Source of the DNA: Phyllobacterium myrsinacearum
Lineage (GTDB): Bacteria > Pseudomonadota > Alphaproteobacteria > Rhizobiales > Rhizobiaceae
DNA: 64,000 nt
Direction of reading: 5' to 3'
NCBI RefSeq assembly: GCF_002980555.1
Contig: NZ_PVBT01000001.1
Location: 1,116,001-1,180,000 of the forward strand
Shown here: piece by piece, positions 8,324-15,407 of the stretch
Layout: every line of letters starts with the position of its first letter
How positions within the stretch are numbered: the stretch's first letter is position 1
Program-made: the position numbers and the translations under genes
Notes under the pieces: model-generated
Databases searched by the model: none
Told to the model about the DNA's origin: nothing
What the model saw: only the letters and a program-made list of their open reading frames with translations

Positions 8324-8890
8324 ATGTTCAGTATAGGAAAATTCCCGTCCGTTGGCCGGATCTATCCGGTTGTCCTGCTTGGTGCGTGCCTTGCGGGTGC
8401 AGTCATGTCCGGTCCATTGTATGCGGCTGGCGGTGGTGGCGGTGGCGATTCGAGTTCAACACCGACCTGCCCGAAGGGTGAAGTCTGGAGCTCGAAAGCA
8501 CAAAAATGCGTCAAGCAGCAGGGCAGCCTGGTTCCGGATTCCGATCTGACGAATTATGCCTTCGCATTGGCTGAAGCCGGCCGGTATGAAGAAGCGCTTG
8601 GCGTTCTCGATACGCTGAAGAATCCCAATACCGCTGTCGCCCTGAACTACCGCGGCTATGCCACCCGCAAGCTGGGGCGCACGGATGAAGGGATCGGCTA
8701 TTACATGAAAGCTGTTCAGCTTGATCCCCAATACGCCCAAGTGCGCGAATATCTCGGCGAAGCCTATGTCATCAAGGGGCATCTTGATCTTGCCAAGGAT
8801 CAGCTGGCCAAGATCAGGGGTATCTGCGGAACCGATTGCGAGGAATATCGCGATCTGGCGGAAGCCATCGAGAATCCATCCAAGCTGTGA
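8324..8890 (+). CDS. Secreted TPR-repeat protein
   Basis: 188 residues from ATG 8324, which has AGGAGA upstream; an upstream GTG at 8282 in the same frame lacks a site. A signal peptide (cleavage near YAAGG), a Gly/Ser-rich stretch and a CPKGEVWSSKAQKC segment are followed by about three TPR helix pairs (AFALAEAGRYEEAL…, YRGYATRKLGRTDEGI…, YLGEAYVIKGHLDLA…). Such proteins act as periplasmic scaffolds. Only about 40 bases separate it from the ECF sigma gene, so co-expression is likely. Confidence 0.8.
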   Translation: MFSIGKFPSVGRIYPVVLLGACLAGAVMSGPLYAAGGGGGGDSSSTPTCPKGEVWSSKAQKCVKQQGSLVPDSDLTNYAFALAEAGRYEEALGVLDTLKNPNTAVALNYRGYATRKLGRTDEGIGYYMKAVQLDPQYAQVREYLGEAYVIKGHLDLAKDQLAKIRGICGTDCEEYRDLAEAIENPSKL

Positions 8891-8929
8891 GGAAGTGAGC
8901 GCCGCGAACCAGTGAACCGGCGAGCAATC

Positions 8930-9565
8930 ATGACAATTCAGAGCGGATTCATCATGCCTGTCGCATATCCAACGGTTCCTGCCTATAGTCAGTCAAAGCG
9001 TAGCAAGCAGTCATCGGACCGTGTTGCCCGGTCCGATGCGGAGGCGACCATCGCAAACGAGCAGGAAATCCGGGCGGGCCTTTCCCAGCACCTCACGCGG
9101 CTCTGGCGCTATGCGGTCGTGCTGTCTCACCAGCGTGATGTCGCCGACGATCTGGTGCAGGCGACCTGCGTGCGGGCGCTGGAGCGGGCAAACCAGTTTG
9201 CACATGGCACGCGGCTTGATCGCTGGCTGTTTTCCATTCTTCATTCCATCTGGCTCAACGAAGTCCGGTCGCGCCGCGTGCGAATGGGGCAGGGCTTTGT
9301 CGATGCCGATGAAACCCTGGTCTTTGACGGGCAACGCGATACGGAGACACATGTTTTCGCCAATCAGGTTCTCCGGCAGGTCCAGGCCCTGCCGGAGGCA
9401 CAGCGGACCGTGGTTTTCCTCGCCTATGTCGAGGAACTTTCCTATCGCGAGGTGGCCGACCTCCTGGACATTCCCATCGGTACGGTCATGAGCCGGCTGG
9501 CAGCTGCACGCGCGAAGCTCGCAGCATCCGCCGGTCCGGGCAGGCAGGAGGGGAGCGCGCAATGA
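8930..9565 (+). CDS. ECF-type RNA polymerase sigma factor
   Basis: About 211 residues with region 2 (RDVADDLVQATCVRALERA, LDRWLFSILHSIWLNEVRSRR) and region 4 (LPEAQRTVVFLAYVEELSYREVADLL, IPIGTVMSRLAAARAKL). The first 45 residues before region 2 are low complexity; the start could be GTG 8912, ATG 8930 or ATG 8954, and no ribosome site decides among them. Its stop overlaps the start of the anti-sigma gene (ATGA), the normal arrangement for ECF sigma/anti-sigma pairs. It does not look like the general-stress sigma EcfG. Confidence 0.88.
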   Translation: MTIQSGFIMPVAYPTVPAYSQSKRSKQSSDRVARSDAEATIANEQEIRAGLSQHLTRLWRYAVVLSHQRDVADDLVQATCVRALERANQFAHGTRLDRWLFSILHSIWLNEVRSRRVRMGQGFVDADETLVFDGQRDTETHVFANQVLRQVQALPEAQRTVVFLAYVEELSYREVADLLDIPIGTVMSRLAAARAKLAASAGPGRQEGSAQ

Positions 9566-10365
9566 CCGATCCCAACCACAACGCGATGACAAGCGATGAA
9601 ATGCTGGTGGCTTATCTCGACGGTGAGCTTGATGCGGATACACGCCGGCGGGTCGAAGGTTTGATCGGGAGCGACGAGGCGGTTGCTGACCGGCTGCATT
9701 TCCTGGCCGCGAGCAACCTGCCGTTCAAAAACGCCTTTGATCCGCTGCTTGACAAGGCACCCGCTGAAAAACTGCAATCGATGCTGGCCGGCATTTCGCC
9801 GCCCGAGCCGGTCAGGCCGCCGGTCAATGGCTGGAATCGCCGGGGTTTTCTGGCTGCGGCAATCGGTTTCATTGCCGTCGGTGTCGCCGTCGACCGCACA
9901 TTCCTCGGGCTCCAGTCCGGCCTGCACGGCGATCAGGACGGCAGCGACTGGCGCGCGGTGGTCGCGCAGTACATGTCACTCTACACCCGGGATACGCTCG
10001 GCACCGGACCAGTCGATGCCGCACTGCAGTCCGCGCAATTGCGGGATGTCGGATCGCAACTTGGCCTTGCATTGACGCCCGATCGGGTGCAATTGCCCGG
10101 CGCTTCATTGAAACGGGCCCAGATGCTGGCCTATGATGGCCGGGCTTTGGGGCAGATTACCTATCTCGATGCGGCGCAGGCGCCGCTGGCGCTGTGTATC
10201 GTCCAGTCCTCCAAAGGCGCAAAAGCCGCCGATGCCGAACGGCGCCACGGGATGAATGTCGTGTACTGGTCCAGCGATACCCACGCTTTCATGCTGATCG
10301 GTCACGAATCGCCGGATGCCATCAAGGCAATGAGCGACAGGATTCGCCAGAGCCTGGCCATATAG
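9562..10365 (+). CDS. Membrane-anchored anti-sigma factor
   Basis: 267 residues. The N-terminal part (DEMLVAYLDGELDADTRRRVE) matches the anti-sigma cytoplasmic helix pattern seen in RskA/FecR-like regulators. No HxxxCxxC zinc motif is seen. One membrane helix begins at about residue 93 with WNRRGFLAAAIGF, a twin-arginine-like entry. A periplasmic domain of about 150 residues ends YWSSDTHAFMLIGHES. It probably holds the overlapping ECF sigma factor at the membrane until an envelope signal arrives; the signal is unknown. Confidence 0.85.
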   Translation: MTDPNHNAMTSDEMLVAYLDGELDADTRRRVEGLIGSDEAVADRLHFLAASNLPFKNAFDPLLDKAPAEKLQSMLAGISPPEPVRPPVNGWNRRGFLAAAIGFIAVGVAVDRTFLGLQSGLHGDQDGSDWRAVVAQYMSLYTRDTLGTGPVDAALQSAQLRDVGSQLGLALTPDRVQLPGASLKRAQMLAYDGRALGQITYLDAAQAPLALCIVQSSKGAKAADAERRHGMNVVYWSSDTHAFMLIGHESPDAIKAMSDRIRQSLAI

Positions 10366-10502
10366 CCTCGCTTCCCCATGGCATTGTGCTTCAGGAGCGG
10401 CACTGAAACCGTTTCCATTTCATTTTGGCTTCAGGTTCGCGTAATCCTGTGATCATCGGCACGTGTTACGAGCCGGAAATCGTTCGACTCAGGAGTGTCT
10501 GA

Positions 10503-11756
10503 ATGCCTCTTTCGCCCGTGGACCGGATTCTTCGTTTCGCCTTCTCCCGCATCGTCACCCGCGGTTCCCTCACAATCCTTACGGCAAGCGGAGCCCGCCT
10601 GATTTTTGGCGACGGCAGCGGCGAACCGGTGGTGGTGCGCTTCACCGACAAGCGCGCCCAGTGGGCCTTTCTCATGGACGCCGATATGCAGCTTGGCGAA
10701 TTGTTCATGGATGAGCGTTTCATCGTCGAGCAGGGGACGATCTATGATTTCCTCTGCCTGGTCCTGCGCGAGGCGCAAAACGAAACGCATCCGCTGCCAA
10801 CGCGTGTGATCGATGCCCTGCGCGCCCGATTTCGGGGATTCCGCCATCGCAATCTGCCGGCGCGGTCAAAGCGCAATGTCGCCCATCATTATGATCTGGA
10901 CGGCCGGTTGTATGGTCTGTTTCTGGATGCCGACCGCCAGTATTCCTGTGCCTATTTCGAACATCCGGAGCAAAGCCTGGAAGATGCGCAGCTGGCCAAG
11001 AAGCGGCATCTGGCCGCCAAGCTTCTGCTGCGGCCCGACAGCCGGGTCCTTGATATCGGCTGCGGCTGGGGCGGTCTGGCACTGCATCTGGCCGCTGAAG
11101 CCCCCTCGGGCAACGTGCTGGGCGTTACCCTCTCGGAGGAACAGCTTGAATTTGCCAGAAACCGGCCGGGAACAAAGAGCCAGCCCGATCGGGTGAATTT
11201 CGCATTGCAGGATTACCGCAGCCTGGGCGGCACATTCGACCGGATTGTGTCGGTGGGCATGTTCGAACATGTCGGCGTCGCATCCTATGGCCAGTTTTTC
11301 CGCAAATGCGCAGAGCTTCTGGACGAGAACGGCGTCATGGTGCTGCACACGATCGGCTGTTCGGCGGTGCCGGGATTCACCACGCCGTGGCTCGACAAGT
11401 ATATTTTCCCCGGCGGCTACATACCGTCCATGTCCGAAATATTGCCGGAAATCGAAAAAGCCGGATTGATGGTCACGGACATAGAAATTCTGCGCCTGCA
11501 CTATGCATCGACATTGGCCGCCTGGCGCGAACGGTTCATGGCCCATTGGCAGGATGCCGCGCAGCTCTATGATGAGCGCTTCTGCCGGATGTGGGAATTC
11601 TATCTGGCTGCGGCGGAGTCCGCCTTCCGCTATGAGGATCTGGTGATTTTCCAGTTCCAGCTGGCAAAGCGCAACGATGTTGTCCCGCTGACGCGCAATT
11701 ACATTCGCGAGCATGAGCAAAGCCGAGCCAAAGTTCTGCAGGCCGCCAATGCCTGA
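10503..11756 (+). CDS. cfa: Cyclopropane-fatty-acyl-phospholipid synthase
   Basis: 417 residues, the usual length for bacterial Cfa. The SAM-binding motif LDIGCGWGGLALHLA is near residue 185, the catalytic-core segment SVGMFEHVG follows, and the YIFPGGYIPS loop is conserved. The enzyme adds a methylene from S-adenosylmethionine across cis double bonds of membrane phospholipids, a stress-hardening modification. AGGAG lies seven bases before the ATG. It follows an ECF sigma/anti-sigma pair by 137 bases and may be one of its targets, though I found no convincing ECF promoter sequence. Confidence 0.92.
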   Translation: MPLSPVDRILRFAFSRIVTRGSLTILTASGARLIFGDGSGEPVVVRFTDKRAQWAFLMDADMQLGELFMDERFIVEQGTIYDFLCLVLREAQNETHPLPTRVIDALRARFRGFRHRNLPARSKRNVAHHYDLDGRLYGLFLDADRQYSCAYFEHPEQSLEDAQLAKKRHLAAKLLLRPDSRVLDIGCGWGGLALHLAAEAPSGNVLGVTLSEEQLEFARNRPGTKSQPDRVNFALQDYRSLGGTFDRIVSVGMFEHVGVASYGQFFRKCAELLDENGVMVLHTIGCSAVPGFTTPWLDKYIFPGGYIPSMSEILPEIEKAGLMVTDIEILRLHYASTLAAWRERFMAHWQDAAQLYDERFCRMWEFYLAAAESAFRYEDLVIFQFQLAKRNDVVPLTRNYIREHEQSRAKVLQAANA

Positions 11757-11794
11757 GGGGCAGGCGCTGTTCCATAATTGCTGATTGTGTGGGC

Positions 11795-11822
11795 TTGACC
11801 GGGATCGTCACTCAACCATAGT
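11795..11822 (+). promoter_or_regulatory. Sigma-70-type promoter for the GAF-Fis regulator
   Basis: TTGACC (11795-11800), 16-base spacer, CATAGT (11817-11822), 33 bases upstream of the ATG at 11855. Good -35 and acceptable -10 for the housekeeping sigma factor. Confidence 0.5.
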
Positions 11823-11854
11823 CTGGACCATGATACTCGGCCTCGGAGGGGACC

Positions 11855-12832
11855 ATGGTAACGCTCCAGAGCGGTTTGCACGCTGAATATATTGAATCAG
11901 CGCTTTCGTCGGGCAGCGCAGCTGCGCAATCGGCGCTTATCGCGTCATGGCGCCGGTCCATGCGCCTCTATGGCCTCAATCCCGTCGAGGGAAAGGGGCC
12001 GAACGTGCTGACAGAGCAGGAACTCAACCAGGCACGCGAACGGCTCGGCTCCCTCATCATGACCGCCCAGACCAGTCTTGACCGGCTCTATGCGGCCGTC
12101 GGCGGCGCAGGCTGCTGCATTCTGCTGGCCGACAAGAACAGCATTCCCGTTGACCGGCGCGGCTGCGTGGCGGATGACGAAGCCTTTTACCGGATGGGTT
12201 TGTGGACCGGGGCGGTTTGGAGCGAGGAATGCGAGGGAACCAATGGCATCGGCACGGCCATTGCCGAGCAACGGGCCTTGACCATCCACCGCGACCAGCA
12301 TTTCCGCAGCCGGAACACGGCCTTGTCCTGCACTGTTGCTCCCATCTTCGATCATCGAGGCCGCCTGGCTGCCGTGATCGATGTTTCTTCCGCGCGCCAC
12401 GACCTGACGGACGATTTCGTCAAGCTGATATCAATTGCTGTCGCTGATGCCGCACGGCGTGTCGAGGCGGAGAATTTCCGGCTTGCTTTCCCCAAGGCCC
12501 GCATAGTCCTGGCGCCGCCCGGCGACAACTGGATGAGCGAACGGGCTTTGAATGCCCTGATTGCCGTCGATGAGGACGATCTGGTGATCGGCGCATCGCG
12601 CTCGGCACGCCAGCTGCTAGGCCTGACCGACGATGCGCTCAACGCGCCGCTGCCGGCCGCAGACCTGTTGGGGCAGCATCAGTCGGCGGCGCGCGATTTT
12701 GCCATGGCCGAACGCGGTGCGATTCAAAGGGCGCTTGCCCGGAGCGGCGGGAATGTATCGGCTGCGGCGGCCGATATGGGTATCAGCCGGGCGACCCTGC
12801 ACCGTAAACTCAAGCGCCTCGGCCTTTCCTGA
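11855..12832 (+). CDS. AcoR-like transcriptional regulator: GAF plus Fis-type HTH, no AAA+ domain
   Basis: 325 residues. The N-terminal half matches AcoR-type regulators: SWRRSMRLYGLNP, a GAF domain (about 65-205) with the conserved SEECEGTNGIGTAIAE segment. The C-terminal 40 residues form a Fis-type helix-turn-helix (IQRALARSGGNVSAAAADMGISRATLHRKLKRLG). The AAA+ domain that binds sigma-54 in AcoR is absent; only about 70 residues separate the two parts. It therefore should bind DNA but cannot activate sigma-54 polymerase in the usual way. GGAGGGG precedes the ATG. A palindrome that may be its target lies just after the stop. Confidence 0.87.
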   Translation: MVTLQSGLHAEYIESALSSGSAAAQSALIASWRRSMRLYGLNPVEGKGPNVLTEQELNQARERLGSLIMTAQTSLDRLYAAVGGAGCCILLADKNSIPVDRRGCVADDEAFYRMGLWTGAVWSEECEGTNGIGTAIAEQRALTIHRDQHFRSRNTALSCTVAPIFDHRGRLAAVIDVSSARHDLTDDFVKLISIAVADAARRVEAENFRLAFPKARIVLAPPGDNWMSERALNALIAVDEDDLVIGASRSARQLLGLTDDALNAPLPAADLLGQHQSAARDFAMAERGAIQRALARSGGNVSAAAADMGISRATLHRKLKRLGLS

Positions 12833-12859
12833 TAAAATTTTGATTTTTTTGCCTTGATT

Positions 12860-12877
12860 TGTCGCAAAACTGCGACA
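12860..12877. promoter_or_regulatory. Perfect palindrome, candidate Fis/AcoR-type binding site
   Basis: TGTCGCA and TGCGACA are perfect 7-base arms around AAAC, 28 bases past the regulator stop. The T-run lies before the palindrome rather than after it on the + strand and there is none after it on the - strand, so it does not fit a terminator. The form resembles upstream activator sites of AcoR/NtrC-class regulators. Confidence 0.45.
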
Positions 12878-13220
12878 GATCGAGTTTGCACATGAACCGA
12901 TGGGGCTGACACACTGTAAATATTGAGTAACTCTCTTCGCAACGCCGCAAGAGTCGGTTTGAAACAGGTGGAGAGAAACAACCGGGTGGATTTGAAACGC
13001 TGCCTGAACCGATTTCCAGGAATGTCATGGCATAGGCTTGGAACAAAGCCTGATCACCGCAACGGCTGCACATGTTGTTCCGCGCCGTTTCCGGTGAGCG
13101 CCTGAAAAGCGGTGTGAAGTTTGAGGTTTCCGATCATTTTCGTTGATGAATCAGGCGGTCCCCGGCCATCCGGCAACCCGCGGAATTTCCCAAAAGCGAG
13201 CTCCTGACCAGGGCTTGCTT

Positions 13221-13257
13221 CGTCGGTGGCGCTGACCTTCATCCAGTGCCACCGACG
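13221..13257. repeat. Long inverted repeat / hairpin of unknown role
   Basis: CGTCGGTGGC (13221-13230) and GCCACCGACG (13248-13257) are perfect arms; the next four positions continue as GCTG/CAGT, giving a 14-pair RNA stem with one G-U pair and a 9-base loop. No U-tract follows on either strand, so terminator function is doubtful. Confidence 0.5.
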
Positions 13258-13294
13258 GCCCTCTACCCAACACATCAGCCAGGCGCAGGGCAGA

Positions 13295-13492
13295 TTAGGC
13301 TCGACGCTTCGAAGCGCGGTGCAATGCGCTGGCGACCAGTCGGGGATCGAGCGAAACGTTGATCACGGTACTGCAATGCGGGCACACAAACATCCCGCCA
13401 CGCAAATGCTTCTCACCATCCACCAAATCAACCTGTTGAATATTGATGGACGTGAGTTCGCGTGCGCACTTTGGGCATTTCCCAATCGTCAT
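13295..13492 (-). CDS. Small zinc-ribbon protein, phage-associated type
   Basis: 65 residues from ATG 13492 (MTIGKCPKC…); the frame extends to 13531 without a better start. Two CxxC knuckles, CPKC and CPHC, lie 30 residues apart, and the segment between them and the tail VINVSLDPR resemble small zinc-ribbon proteins I associate with rhizobial prophage regions. It lies next to a DUF2280 fragment on the opposite strand, consistent with a decayed prophage. Function unknown; it probably binds zinc. Confidence 0.55.
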   Translation of the reverse strand: MTIGKCPKCARELTSINIQQVDLVDGEKHLRGGMFVCPHCSTVINVSLDPRLVASALHRASKRRA

Positions 13493-13529
13493 CCGCTCTT
13501 CCAATCGTTGACCGCATCTTGACACAGCC

Positions 13530-13619
13530 ATGGCAAAAGCAAAGTTATCCGATGAGGTGAAGACCTACACCGTTCAGGCACTGGCATGGTTTGACCGCCT
13601 TTCGGGCGGTTCAGTGTGA
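13530..13619 (+). pseudogene. Truncated DUF2280 phage gene
   Basis: A 29-codon frame whose first 22 residues (MAKAKLSDEVKTYTVQALAW…) match the N-terminus of DUF2280 proteins, small phage-encoded proteins usually found beside terminase genes. After WFD the match is lost, and a stop follows seven codons later. The remaining C-terminal part of about 50-130 residues is missing. It looks like the relic of a prophage left after deletion. Confidence 0.5.
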
Positions 13620-13689
13620 TTGCGGCAAAGGACCGGTTCCGGTCTGGTTCCCGAGCGGAAAGCACTTTTGAGAAAAGGCGGAAGATCGC

Positions 13690-14097
13690 ATGGAAAAGAG
13701 CAATAAGGAGAACGCCGAGCACTTCGTATCGGCCATGTCTGCCTTTACGATCATTGATGAATCATTTGACGATGAAGATACAATCGACGCCTATCTGGAC
13801 TGGCGCGACACCGATCCATTCGACTCGAATTGGACTGCCGCCGATGCGCGCCTGAAAGACCATCTGGCAATGATCACGGCAGAAGCCGACCGGACATGGA
13901 TTGAGCAATTGCAGGAGCAGGGGCGCAAGCGGGTCTATATGGCTGTCATACGGCAGACAGGACATGCTGATCTCGCCGCCTATGCTTCGAACGATGTCGA
14001 TCTCATCATCGGGTTTCTTGCCGCTGGCAAGGATGATGATTTCACGCATTTTCTGCGGACTGCCTATGAGAACGGCACGCTCCCGTCGGATAAATAA
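13690..14097 (+). CDS. Hypothetical acidic protein
   Basis: 135 residues, strongly acidic at the start (IIDESFDDEDTIDAYLDWRDTD) and predicted mostly helical. There is no signal peptide, no membrane helix and no motif I recognise. GGCGGAAG lies about eight bases before the ATG. Codon use looks like genuine coding sequence for this genome. It sits between the phage relic and the sugar transporter operon and may belong to either the relic or the host. Confidence 0.6.
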   Translation: MEKSNKENAEHFVSAMSAFTIIDESFDDEDTIDAYLDWRDTDPFDSNWTAADARLKDHLAMITAEADRTWIEQLQEQGRKRVYMAVIRQTGHADLAAYASNDVDLIIGFLAAGKDDDFTHFLRTAYENGTLPSDK

Positions 14098-14109
14098 TGG
14101 TGCCTTCAG

Positions 14110-14128
14110 TTCCGCAAATTTTGCGGAA
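14110..14128. terminator. Perfect 9+1+9 palindrome after the hypothetical gene
   Basis: TTCCGCAAA and TTTGCGGAA flank a single T, 12 bases past the stop at 14097. It can fold as a GC-rich stem with an A/T loop. Lack of a clear U-tract leaves a protein-binding site as an alternative. Confidence 0.4.
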
Positions 14129-14290
14129 TTGGCTTGCCGCTGGAATGCGGGCGTCGAACCAGAATAAGACTGCTTTCAAAGAGATTTTTGATCAGGATCC
14201 CCTTCAGGCTTGCTTGCCTTTGAGGATCGTCCCGCCGTTGGCTGGTGCCATCACCTTCCCACTGGCGGTTTCATATGCGCTTGTTATTTG

Positions 14291-14311
14291 TATTACTATA
14301 TTATAGTAATA
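14291..14311. promoter_or_regulatory. Candidate GntR operator/promoter of the galactofuranose importer operon
   Basis: Perfect 10-base arms TATTACTATA (14291-14300) and TATAGTAATA (14302-14311) around one T, 54 bases before the first gene of the operon. The A/T-rich core also contains several possible -10 hexamers (TATATT, TATAGT), so a bound repressor would block transcription. FadR-type GntR proteins bind short palindromes of this sort, and one is encoded at the operon end. Nothing else was found in 14129-14365. Confidence 0.5.
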
Positions 14312-14365
14312 TGGTCGAGGTCTGGGAGGATCTTGTGAATTTGACCAATTTCGGGAGGAGAAGTC

Positions 14366-15331
14366 ATGATTTCCATGAAGAGAATTCTGCTTGCCAGCAC
14401 GGTTGCCATGCTGTGCGCCGGGACTGCCCATGCTGCTGATTTAACCATCGGCTTTTCACAAATTGGCTCGGAGTCGGGCTGGCGGGCGGCGGAAACATCC
14501 GTGTCAAAAATTGAAGCCAAGAAACGCGGCGTCGATCTCAAAATCGCCGATGCCCAGCAAAAGCAGGAAAACCAGATCAAGGCGATCCGCGGCTTCATCG
14601 CGCAGGGTGTTGACGCCATTTTCATCGCCCCGGTCGTGGCGACAGGCTGGGACACGGTTCTTGCCGAAGCCAAGGAAGCCAAGATCCCGGTCATTCTTTT
14701 GGACCGCACCATCGAAACAGCCAATGACGGTCTCTATCTGACGGCGGTTACATCCGATACCGTCCACGAAGGCAAGGTTGCCGGCGAATGGCTGGTCAAG
14801 GCGGTGGCCGGCAAGGATTGCAAGGTTGTTGAATTGCAGGGAACCGTTGGTTCAAGTCCCGCCATCAACCGCAAGAAGGGTTTTGAAGACGGAATTGCCT
14901 CGGCGTCCAATATCAAGATTACCCGCAGCCAGACCGGTGACTTTACCCGCTCCAAGGGCAAGGAAGTCATGGAAGGCTTCCTCAAGGCGGAGAATGGCGG
15001 CAAGAATATCTGCGCTCTCTATGCGCATAATGACGACATGGCCGTTGGTGCGATCCAGGCAATCAAGGAAGCCGGTTTGAAGCCGGGCAAGGACATCCTC
15101 GTCGTGTCCGTCGATGCGGTGCCCGATATCTTCAAGGCGATGGCTGAGGGCGAGGCCAATGCAACGGTTGAGCTGACGCCAAACATGGCGGGACCCGCCT
15201 TTGACGCGTTGAAGGCGTTCAAGGACAGCGGAAAAGCCCCGCCAAAGTGGATTCAGACGGAATCGAAGCTCTATACGCAGGCCGATGATCCGAAGAAGGT
15301 CTACGAGGAGAAAAAGGGTCTGGGCTACTGA
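14366..15331 (+). CDS. ytfQ: Galactofuranose ABC transporter substrate-binding protein
   Basis: 321 residues with a standard signal peptide (cleavage near AHA-ADL) and a type-I periplasmic sugar-binding fold: the opening TIGFSQIGSESGWRAAETSV and the segment DAIFIAPVVATGWDTVL are characteristic of YtfQ. In E. coli YtfQ binds galactofuranose for the YtfRT-YjfF importer. GGGAGGAG lies six bases before the ATG at 14366. First gene of a five-gene operon; a strong hairpin follows it. Confidence 0.92.
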   Translation: MISMKRILLASTVAMLCAGTAHAADLTIGFSQIGSESGWRAAETSVSKIEAKKRGVDLKIADAQQKQENQIKAIRGFIAQGVDAIFIAPVVATGWDTVLAEAKEAKIPVILLDRTIETANDGLYLTAVTSDTVHEGKVAGEWLVKAVAGKDCKVVELQGTVGSSPAINRKKGFEDGIASASNIKITRSQTGDFTRSKGKEVMEGFLKAENGGKNICALYAHNDDMAVGAIQAIKEAGLKPGKDILVVSVDAVPDIFKAMAEGEANATVELTPNMAGPAFDALKAFKDSGKAPPKWIQTESKLYTQADDPKKVYEEKKGLGY

Positions 15332-15344
15332 TCAGAACCATCGC

Positions 15345-15371
15345 GCCAGCCGTCCCGTTCGGGCGGCTGGC
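15345..15371 (+). other. Intercistronic stem-loop after the binding-protein gene
   Basis: GCCAGCCG-T-CCCG pairs with CGGGCGGCTGGC, leaving one bulged T and a TT loop. Such hairpins between the binding-protein gene and the rest of an ABC operon commonly protect the upstream mRNA and raise its level. No U-tract, so read-through is expected. Confidence 0.6.
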
Positions 15372-15407
15372 CACTGATCGGCAATTCGCGCATGGAAAGA
15401 GGGCGTG

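Larger units (their letters stand above)
12833..13294. other. Gene-poor 460-base stretch
   Basis: No convincing coding frame on either strand; short open frames here lack ribosome sites and family motifs. It begins with an A/T-rich run, holds the palindrome at 12860-12877 and ends with a long hairpin at 13221-13257. In relatives, an aldehyde or alcohol dehydrogenase gene often follows an AcoR-like regulator, and its absence here could mean a deletion; that comparison is from memory. Confidence 0.5.

Noticed and set aside
12860-12877. Palindrome read as a terminator of the GAF-Fis regulator
   Set aside because: The T-run precedes the stem rather than following it, and no T-run follows on the other strand.
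13054-13275. 73-residue minus-strand frame in the gene-poor patch
   Set aside because: No ribosome site or motif; includes one arm of the long hairpin.
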